Part shown: in pieces, positions 1 through 5,946 of the stretch
Layout: the number at the start of each line of letters is the position of its first letter
How positions within the stretch are numbered: the stretch's first letter is position 1
NCBI GenBank assembly: GCA_003551745.1
Contig: PUNI01000330.1
Location: forward strand, 1 to 5,946
Reading direction: 5' to 3'
Length of the DNA stretch: 5,946 nt
DNA from: Paracoccaceae bacterium
GTDB lineage: Bacteria > Pseudomonadota > Alphaproteobacteria > Rhodobacterales > Rhodobacteraceae
Translations under genes and position numbers: made by a program
Notes under the pieces: model-generated
The model's input: the letters and a program-made list of their open reading frames with translations, nothing else
Database searches by the model: none
What the model was told of the DNA's origin: nothing

Positions 1-1531
<1,531 letters not shown>

Positions 1532-1540
1532 CGTCACACA

Positions 1541-2140
1541 GTGGGAGCAGATGTTTCACGTGAAACGGCCGACCGTCTCGATGCCTTTCTCGACGAGTTG
1601 TGTCGCTGGAACCGGGCGATCAACCTCGTCGCACCAGGCGAGGAAGCGGCGCTGAGGTCGCGCCATCTCTCTGATTCTCTTCATCTTTTGGAGCTGTGTC
1701 CGCCCCATGCCCGAAACTGGGTTGACTTGGGAAGCGGCGGTGGGTTCCCAGGCCTCGCGATTGCGATCGCTGCCGCCGAGACCCGCCCGACTCTCACCGT
1801 CACGCTCGTGGAGAGCGACTCCCGAAAGGCTGCATTCCTTGCCGCAGCGGCCCGCCGAACCGGGGTCGCGCCGCGCATTCTCTGCGCCCGGGCTGAAACC
1901 GTCGCGCCGCTGCATGCCGATGTCGTGTCGGCCCGGGCTGTCGCGCCGCTCGTGCGGCTGCTGGGGCTTGTCGAGCGCCATCTTGTCCCGGATGGCGTCG
2001 CCCTCCTGCCGAAGGGTCGCCGCTGGCGGGCGGAGGTGGACGAAGCCCTTGAACGCTGGTCCTTCACGGTCCAGAACGTTCCGAGCCGGACCGACCCGGC
2101 TGGCGCGGTTCTGGAAATTCGGGGAGTGGCGCGTGTCTGA
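1541..2140 (+). CDS. rsmG: RsmG (GidB), 16S rRNA guanine-527 N7-methyltransferase
   Basis: RsmG uses S-adenosylmethionine to methylate N7 of G527 in the 530 loop of 16S rRNA; in other bacteria its loss gives low-level streptomycin resistance. The product has 199 residues, close to the usual 200-215. An N-terminal helical segment ([10 protein letters not shown], 21-30) precedes the Rossmann methyltransferase fold. The SAM-binding loop is [13 protein letters not shown] (61-73), the acidic residue after strand 2 lies in [12 protein letters not shown] (89-100), and [11 protein letters not shown] (127-137) and LLPKG (155-159) are further family motifs. The start is GTG 1541: the mnmG stop lies in the same frame just upstream, no other start codon lies between them, and the conserved VSRET begins at codon 5. 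No Shine-Dalgarno sequence is evident, so translation probably depends on ribosomes finishing mnmG. Codons 4-9 carry a parS site. The 3' end overlaps parA by 8 bp. Confidence 0.96.
   Translation: MGADVSRETADRLDAFLDELCRWNRAINLVAPGEEAALRSRHLSDSLHLLELCPPHARNWVDLGSGGGFPGLAIAIAAAETRPTLTVTLVESDSRKAAFLAAAARRTGVAPRILCARAETVAPLHADVVSARAVAPLVRLLGLVERHLVPDGVALLPKGRRWRAEVDEALERWSFTVQNVPSRTDPAGAVLEIRGVARV
1552..1567. promoter_or_regulatory. parS: parS centromere-like site (ParB binding site) inside the rsmG coding sequence
   Basis: The 16-mer TGTTTCACGTGAAACG matches the widely conserved chromosomal parS consensus (TGTTTCACGTGAAACA) at 15 of 16 positions. Its central 14 bases (1553-1566) form a perfect palindrome. 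ParB dimers bind such sites through their helix-turn-helix and then load onto and slide along flanking DNA as CTP-dependent clamps. It spans the last base of codon 4 to the end of codon 9 of rsmG, spelling (D)VSRET. A cognate parB lies about 1.4 kb downstream. I saw no second full site in the window. Binding is inferred from sequence match and context. Confidence 0.9.
2121..2126 (+). promoter_or_regulatory. Ribosome binding site of parA
   Basis: GGGGAG lies inside the last codons of rsmG, 6 nt before the GTG at 2133. It supports that GTG as the start of parA. The earlier GTG at 2126 is in the rsmG frame and is not an alternative. Confidence 0.7.
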
Positions 2141-2969
2141 CGAGTTCCGTCTCGACCGACCCTCGGGCGCACCAAGGCGCATCGCCATTGCCAATCAGAA
2201 GGGTGGCGTCGGAAAGACGACGACGGCGATCAATCTTGCGGCGGCGTTTGCCGAAGGCGGCCTGAAGACCCTGCTGATCGACCTCGATCCCCAGGGCAAC
2301 GCCTCCACCGGCCTCGGCGTGGAGATGACGGCGCGTGACCGCACGACCTATGACGTGCTTCTGGAAGGCGCGTCCCTGGCCGAGGTAGCGATTCCGTCTG
2401 CGACGCCGGGGGTGGTGATCTGTCCGGCGACGGCGGACCTGGCCTCTGCGGACATGGCGATGATGGACCAGTCGCGGCGAAGCTACCGCCTCGCCGATGC
2501 CCTCAAGAGGTCCGCGCCCCAGCTGGGCAGCTTCGATTACATCCTCTTCGATTGTCCGCCGTCGCTCAGCCTGCTGACAATCAATGCGATGGTCGCCGCG
2601 CAGTCGCTCATGGTGCCGCTGCAGTCCGAGTTCTTCGCCCTCGAAGGCCTGTCCCAGCTCATGCGCACGGTGCGGGAGGTGCGCGACTCGGCCAATCCCG
2701 ATCTCCGGATCGAGGGTGTTCTCCTTACCATGTCCGACCGGCGCAACAATCTTGCCCAGCAGGTCGAGGCCGATGCGCGGGAAACGCTGGGCGAGATGGT
2801 GTTCCAGACGGTCGTGCCGCGCAACGTGCGCCTCAGCGAGGCGCCGTCCTACGGTGTGCCGGTCCTGCGCTACGACCCCGCCTCGCGCGGGAGCGCGGCC
2901 TATCGCGCCCTCGCGCGGGAGTTGACCGAACGGCACGCCGCCCTGCGGCTGGTCCCCAGCCCTTCGTGA
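2133..2969 (+). CDS. parA: ParA (Soj-type) chromosome-partitioning ATPase
   Basis: ParA is a nucleoid-binding ATPase that forms ATP-dependent dimers on DNA; ParB bound at parS triggers hydrolysis, which moves the replicated origin region. The product has 278 residues, like the roughly 265-residue chromosomal ParA proteins plus a short N-terminal extension. The deviant Walker A box is KGGVGKTT (23-30) with the signature Lys at 23. Walker A' is [10 protein letters not shown] (47-56) and Walker B is [10 protein letters not shown] (136-145). [14 protein letters not shown] (231-244) is the usual C-terminal ParA/MinD-superfamily block. The start is GTG 2133, backed by a good ribosome binding site and placing the ATPase fold about 16 residues in. 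The frame is open further upstream to 1707, but that stretch reads through rsmG in another frame and has no ParA similarity. The 8 bp overlap with rsmG suggests translational coupling. parB follows after 14 bp. Confidence 0.97.
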   Translation: MSDEFRLDRPSGAPRRIAIANQKGGVGKTTTAINLAAAFAEGGLKTLLIDLDPQGNASTGLGVEMTARDRTTYDVLLEGASLAEVAIPSATPGVVICPATADLASADMAMMDQSRRSYRLADALKRSAPQLGSFDYILFDCPPSLSLLTINAMVAAQSLMVPLQSEFFALEGLSQLMRTVREVRDSANPDLRIEGVLLTMSDRRNNLAQQVEADARETLGEMVFQTVVPRNVRLSEAPSYGVPVLRYDPASRGSAAYRALARELTERHAALRLVPSPS

Positions 2970-2970
2970 C

Positions 2971-2975
2971 GGGAG
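2971..2975 (+). promoter_or_regulatory. Ribosome binding site of parB
   Basis: GGGAG sits in the 14 bp between the parA stop and parB, 8 nt before the ATG at 2984. It favours that ATG over the in-frame TTG at 2978, which would be only 2 nt from the site. Confidence 0.65.
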
Positions 2976-2983
2976 CCTTGACG

Positions 2984-3856
2984 ATGGCAGATCGCAGAGA
3001 CCGCAGAGGCCTCGGACGGGGGCTTTCGGCGCTGATGGCGGATGTCCGCCCCGACCGGGGCGACGCGCAGCCACGGGCCGATCTGACGGTGCCGGTGGAA
3101 CGGGTCGTCCCGAACCCGGACCAGCCGCGCCGCCGTTTCGCCGCCGAGGCGCTGGAGGAACTGGCCGAGTCCATCCGGGCCCGCGGTGTGATCCAGCCGC
3201 TCATCGTGCGGCCCCATCCCGACGCCGACGGCACCTATCAGATCGTCGCCGGCGAGCGCCGCTGGCGTGCCGCACAGATGGCACAAGTACATGATATTCC
3301 TATCATAGTAAGGGAGTTCGACGATACGGAGGTTCTCGAGATCGCGATCGTCGAGAATATCCAGCGCGCCGACCTGAATGCCCTGGAGGAGGCGCAGGGC
3401 TATCGGCAGCTGATGGACCGTTTCGGCCATACCCAGGAGAAGATGGCGGCGGCGCTCGGGAAAAGCCGAAGCCATATCGCCAATCTCCTGCGGCTGCTGC
3501 AACTTCCAGAGGAGGTGCAGACGCATCTGCGCGAGGGCCAGCTGAGCGCCGGCCATGCGCGGGCACTCGTCAATGCGCCCGATCCGGCAGGGCTTGCGCG
3601 TCGAATCATCGCCCAGGGCCTGTCGGTGCGCGCCGTGGAGGCCATGCTGCGCAAGGATCCGGCGCCAGCACGCCGCCGCCAAGCCGCTCGGCCGAAGGAT
3701 GCCGACACGCGTGTGCTCGAGCAGGATCTCTCGGCAACCCTCGGCCTGCAGGTCGTCGTCGATCACCGCCCCGGCGGCGAGGGCCGGCTCAGCATCCGCT
3801 ACCACAGCCTCGACGACCTTGATCGCCTGTGCCAGCTGCTGTCGTCGGCGCGCTGA
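2984..3856 (+). CDS. parB: ParB (Spo0J-type) chromosome-partitioning DNA-binding CTPase
   Basis: ParB binds parS, uses CTP to close into a sliding clamp that spreads over origin-proximal DNA, and stimulates ParA ATPase. The product has 290 residues, the normal family length. In order: the N-terminal ParA-contact motif GLGRGLSALM (9-18); the CTP-binding ParB/Srx domain with NPDQPRR (44-50), the GERRWRA box (90-96) and ENIQRADLN (124-132); a helix-turn-helix for parS (about 149-178, HTQEKMAAALGKSRSHIANL within it); a basic linker (about 224-240); and the C-terminal dimerisation domain (about 241-290). The start is ATG 2984. The open frame reaching back to 2552 reads through parA out of frame and is not part of the protein. 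A short AT-rich patch with rare codons covers residues about 101-110. The gene ends 3 bp from the stop of the convergent hemW. Confidence 0.97.
   Translation: MADRRDRRGLGRGLSALMADVRPDRGDAQPRADLTVPVERVVPNPDQPRRRFAAEALEELAESIRARGVIQPLIVRPHPDADGTYQIVAGERRWRAAQMAQVHDIPIIVREFDDTEVLEIAIVENIQRADLNALEEAQGYRQLMDRFGHTQEKMAAALGKSRSHIANLLRLLQLPEEVQTHLREGQLSAGHARALVNAPDPAGLARRIIAQGLSVRAVEAMLRKDPAPARRRQAARPKDADTRVLEQDLSATLGLQVVVDHRPGGEGRLSIRYHSLDDLDRLCQLLSSAR
3288..3310 (+). repeat. AT-rich inverted repeat inside parB
   Basis: ATGATA (3291-3296) and TATCAT (3301-3306) are exact inverted repeats around the 4-base loop TTCC. TAC (3288-3290) and GTA (3308-3310) can extend the stem if A3307 bulges out. It lies in a stretch with about 15 G or C in 40 bases (3286-3325), in strong contrast to its surroundings, and covers codons 102-109 of parB. 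It may form a small mRNA hairpin, but no function is shown. Confidence 0.4.
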
Positions 3857-3859
3857 GGC

Positions 3860-5056
3860 TCAGGCTTCGAGCAACTGCCGCAACACCGCATCGAGGACCA
3901 CCGCCCCGCGATCCGTCGCGGCAATCCTGTCCCCGTCGCGGTGGAGCAACCCCAGCGCCTCCAGGTCGCGAAGCCGGCCTTCCCCGGGCCGTCCGCCGAG
4001 GCGGCGCCAGCGTGCGACCGACACCCCCTCGCGCAGGCGCAGCCCCATCATCAGATACTCCGCAGCGACCGTGTCCGGCAGCAGCGGCGACATCGACAGA
4101 TCACCGGCGCCCTGCTGCTCCACCTGCGCCAGCCATGCCTGCGGCGCGCGGATCGCTTCCGTGGCAAACCGGCGCCCGTCACGGCCAAGACGGCCATGCG
4201 CGCCCGGCCCGATCCCGATCCACTCGCCCGAGCGCCAGTAGATAAGATTGTGTCGGGACTCGGCGCCGGGGCGCGCATGATTCGAGATCTCGTAGGCTTC
4301 CAGCCCCGCACCCCGACATCTGTCCCGGGTCCACTCATACATGTCGGCCGCGCGGTCGTCGTCCGGCAGGCCGTCGAGACCCCCGGCGGCCCGCCGCAGC
4401 GCGAAGGCCGTACCGTCCTCGATGGTCAGCTGGTAGAGCGAGAGGTGGTCGCCGGCCAGCGCATGGGCGAGCTCCAGTTCCGCCCGCCAGTCCTCGAGGC
4501 TCTGATGCTGCCGGGCATAGATCAGATCGAAGCTGACCCGATCGAAGCAGCCCTGCGCGAGCTCGACCGCCGCGATGGCCTCAGTCGCGCTGTGCCGCCG
4601 CCCCAGCCGGCGCAGGCTCGCATCATCCAGGGCCTGCACGCCGAGCGACACGCGGTTCACGCCGGCGCTCCGAAAGCCCGCGAAGCGCTCCGCCTCGACC
4701 GAGGAGGGATTGGCCTCCAGCGTCACCTCGATATCGTTCGACAGCACCCAGAGGCCCGCGACCCGTTCCAGAATCCGCCCCACCAGCGCCGCGGGCATCA
4801 GGCTCGGCGTCCCGCCGCCGAAGAAGACGGTGCTGAGGACGCGGCCCGGCGTCAGCGCGGCCATGCGATCCAGTTCGCGCAGATAGGCACGTTCCCAGGC
4901 CCCGAAGTCTATGGCCGTGGCCACATGGCTGTTGAAGTCGCAATACGGGCACTTGGAGTCGCAGAAGGGCCAGTGGAGGTAGAGACCGAATCCGGCCGCC
5001 TGCCAGTTCTCGACCTCGGGGCGCGCGACGGTGTCGGGCGGGGCTGCGGTGGACAT
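3860..5056 (-). CDS. hemW: HemW, radical-SAM heme chaperone (formerly annotated as oxygen-independent coproporphyrinogen III oxidase-like)
   Basis: HemW proteins bind heme and a radical-SAM 4Fe-4S cluster and deliver heme to respiratory enzymes; they are often misannotated as HemN. The product has 398 residues, normal for the family. CDSKCPYC (32-39) gives the cluster ligands C32, C36 and C39, followed by DFNS. True HemN has a further Cys after this motif (CxxxCxxCxC); this protein has D40 and F41, which points to HemW. Other motifs are GGGTPS (80-85), EANPSS (114-119), NRVSLGVQ (134-141), DLIYARQ (177-183), LSLYQLTIEDGT (205-216), the HemW signature HNLIYW (269-274) and GIGPGAHG (281-288), then a C-terminal winged-helix-like HemN_C domain. 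The start is ATG at 5056-5054, only 3 bp after the rdgB stop, with no strong ribosome binding site, so coupled translation is likely. E. coli rdgB and hemW are also neighbours. Confidence 0.95.
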   Translation of the reverse strand: MSTAAPPDTVARPEVENWQAAGFGLYLHWPFCDSKCPYCDFNSHVATAIDFGAWERAYLRELDRMAALTPGRVLSTVFFGGGTPSLMPAALVGRILERVAGLWVLSNDIEVTLEANPSSVEAERFAGFRSAGVNRVSLGVQALDDASLRRLGRRHSATEAIAAVELAQGCFDRVSFDLIYARQHQSLEDWRAELELAHALAGDHLSLYQLTIEDGTAFALRRAAGGLDGLPDDDRAADMYEWTRDRCRGAGLEAYEISNHARPGAESRHNLIYWRSGEWIGIGPGAHGRLGRDGRRFATEAIRAPQAWLAQVEQQGAGDLSMSPLLPDTVAAEYLMMGLRLREGVSVARWRRLGGRPGEGRLRDLEALGLLHRDGDRIAATDRGAVVLDAVLRQLLEA

Positions 5057-5059
5057 CGC

Positions 5060-5677
5060 TCAGCCCGGCTGGAGGCAGGCGGCGGTGAACTTCGCGAAAG
5101 CGTCGGCGCGGTGGCTGATGCGGTTCTTCTCCCAGCGGTCCATCTCGCCGAAGGTCACCACATGACCATCGGGCTGGAAGATGGGGTCGTAACCATGGCC
5201 CTGCGTGCCGCGCATCGGCCAGACGATCTGACCGGCCATCCGCCCCTCGAACACCTGATCGACGCCATCCGGCCACGCCAGCACGAGGGTGCAGATGAAA
5301 GCCGCGCGCCGCGGAGAGGATGCGCCCGCCGCCTCAAGCGCCTCCCAGGTGCGGCGCATGGCCATCTCGAAGTCCCGGCCGTCAGCGGTTTCGGCCCAGT
5401 CGGCGGTATGCACGCCCGGCGCACCACCCAGGGCCTCGACACAGATCCCCGAATCGTCCGCCAGCGCCGGCAGCCCGGTGGCGGCGGCGGCTGCATGGGC
5501 CTTGATCTGGGCATTCTCGACGAAGGTCGTCCCGGTCTCCTCCGGCTCGGGCAGGCCGAATTCGGCCGCCGACAGGGCGGTCACGCCATGCGGGTCCAGC
5601 AGGGCGGCGATCTCCTCCAGCTTGCCGCGATTGTGGGTTGCCACCAGCAGCCGGTCTCCGCGGGACAGCCCTCGCAT
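5060..5677 (-). CDS. rdgB: RdgB/HAM1-family noncanonical purine NTP pyrophosphatase (ITPase/XTPase)
   Basis: RdgB hydrolyses dITP/ITP, XTP and related deaminated purine nucleotides to the monophosphate and pyrophosphate, keeping them out of DNA and RNA. The product has 205 residues, the usual length. Family motifs in order: LVATHNRGKLEEI (11-23), GTTFVENAQIKA (49-60), the catalytic ADDSGICVEALGGAPGV (73-89), GHGYDPIF (160-167) and the C-terminal NRISHRADA (185-193). Where many homologues have PGVYSARYA, this one reads PGVHTADWA; I take this as a lineage variant, not damage. The start ATG at 5677-5675 shares one base with the rph stop (TGATG), a typical coupled arrangement. hemW begins 3 bp after its stop. 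No Shine-Dalgarno sequence is obvious. Confidence 0.96.
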   Translation of the reverse strand: MRGLSRGDRLLVATHNRGKLEEIAALLDPHGVTALSAAEFGLPEPEETGTTFVENAQIKAHAAAAATGLPALADDSGICVEALGGAPGVHTADWAETADGRDFEMAMRRTWEALEAAGASSPRRAAFICTLVLAWPDGVDQVFEGRMAGQIVWPMRGTQGHGYDPIFQPDGHVVTFGEMDRWEKNRISHRADAFAKFTAACLQPG

Positions 5678-5946
5678 CAGGCCAGCGCCGCAGCCTGGGC
5701 CTGCACCAGTGCCGCGGTGCCGACGGCGGCCAGCTCCATCAGCCGGTCCATCTCGTCGCGCGAGAAGGTGGCGCCCTCGGCCGACATCTGCACCTCGATC
5801 AGCCGCCCGCCGCCTGTGAACACGAAATTGCCGTCGACCCCTGCAAGGCTGTCCTCGGCATAGTCGAGGTCGAGGACCGGCTGCCCGGCGTAGAGCCCCG
5901 CACTGACCGCCGCCACATGATCGGTGATGGGGTCCGCCGTCAGCAC
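5677..5946 (-). CDS. rph: RNase PH, tRNA 3'-end exoribonuclease, C-terminal part (5' end outside window)
   Basis: RNase PH is a phosphorolytic 3'-5' exoribonuclease that trims tRNA precursors and works as a ring-shaped hexamer. Only the last 89 codons are present, roughly the final third of a protein of about 238 residues. The frame runs off the right edge, so the GTG at 5946-5944 is an internal Val. Identification rests on the family's C-terminal block: [29 protein letters not shown] with the conserved acidic metal-site residues, and [11 protein letters not shown], where many homologues have EVQGTAEG. These are followed by the C-terminal helix that ends in QAAALA. The stop TGA (5679-5677) overlaps the rdgB start by one base. 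rph next to rdgB is common in several bacterial groups. Confidence 0.95.
   Translation of the reverse strand: MLTADPITDHVAAVSAGLYAGQPVLDLDYAEDSLAGVDGNFVFTGGGRLIEVQMSAEGATFSRDEMDRLMELAAVGTAALVQAQAAALA

Noticed and set aside
1551..1655. A 34-codon frame starting at ATG 1551 (MFHVKR...), which begins on the parS site
   Set aside because: It is out of frame with rsmG, the GGGAG before it is only 3 nt away, and the peptide start is simply parS read in another frame. The GTG at 1541 gives the full conserved RsmG.
1707..2132. N-terminal extension of parA
   Set aside because: The frame is open, but its translation is a frame-shifted reading of rsmG. The ribosome binding site and family length favour GTG 2133.
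2552..2983. N-terminal extension of parB
   Set aside because: It overlaps the 3' half of parA in another frame and has no ParB similarity. ATG 2984 has a proper ribosome binding site and gives the normal length.
3906..3921. Hairpin CCGCGA-TCCG-TCGCGG as a terminator for parB or hemW
   Set aside because: The 6 bp stem is perfect but has no T-run on either strand and lies inside hemW coding sequence. Such GC hairpins are expected by chance in this DNA.
3860..5056. HemN, a true oxygen-independent coproporphyrinogen III oxidase
   Set aside because: The Cys that follows the CxxxCxxC motif in HemN is absent, and the DFNS and HNLIYW signatures and 398-residue length fit HemW.
3941..5863. A 640-codon open frame on the plus strand across the hemW-rdgB-rph region
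   Set aside because: It is the antisense of three genes with intact family motifs on the minus strand. Long antisense frames are common in GC-rich DNA, and its Arg/Gly/Pro/His-rich translation shows no recognisable domain.

Overview
The window looks like chromosomal housekeeping DNA from an alphaproteobacterium. The DNA is GC-rich, roughly two-thirds G+C by eye. The evidence for the group is the gene order mnmG-rsmG-parA-parB, a ParB protein close to the Caulobacter type, an RsmG with the VSRET N-terminus, and HemW/RdgB sequences with alphaproteobacterial flavour (DLIYARQ, TADWAE). I cannot name a genus. No insertion sequence, phage gene, CRISPR array, tRNA or rRNA is visible.

Left half, plus strand (1-3856): the 3' part of mnmG (tRNA wobble-uridine modification), then rsmG (16S rRNA m7G methyltransferase), parA and parB (chromosome segregation). 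The genes are nearly contiguous: 9 bp between mnmG and rsmG, an 8 bp overlap of rsmG and parA, and 14 bp between parA and parB. They are probably one operon whose promoter and first genes (mnmE is expected upstream) lie outside the window. Codons 4-9 of rsmG contain a near-perfect parS site, the DNA target of the ParB encoded 1.4 kb downstream. That places the region in the ParB-bound centromere and, by analogy with relatives, near the replication origin.

Right half, minus strand (3860-5946): an operon read leftward, rph (RNase PH, 3' part only), rdgB (noncanonical purine NTP pyrophosphatase) and hemW (radical-SAM heme chaperone). rph and rdgB share one base (TGATG) and rdgB and hemW are 3 bp apart, so translational coupling is likely. 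This operon converges on parB with only 3 bp between the two stop codons.

There is no gene-free stretch longer than 14 bp. I found no undescribed system. The observations most worth following up are the parS site written inside the rsmG reading frame, a short AT-rich, rare-codon hairpin patch inside parB, and the almost touching convergent 3' ends without a visible terminator.
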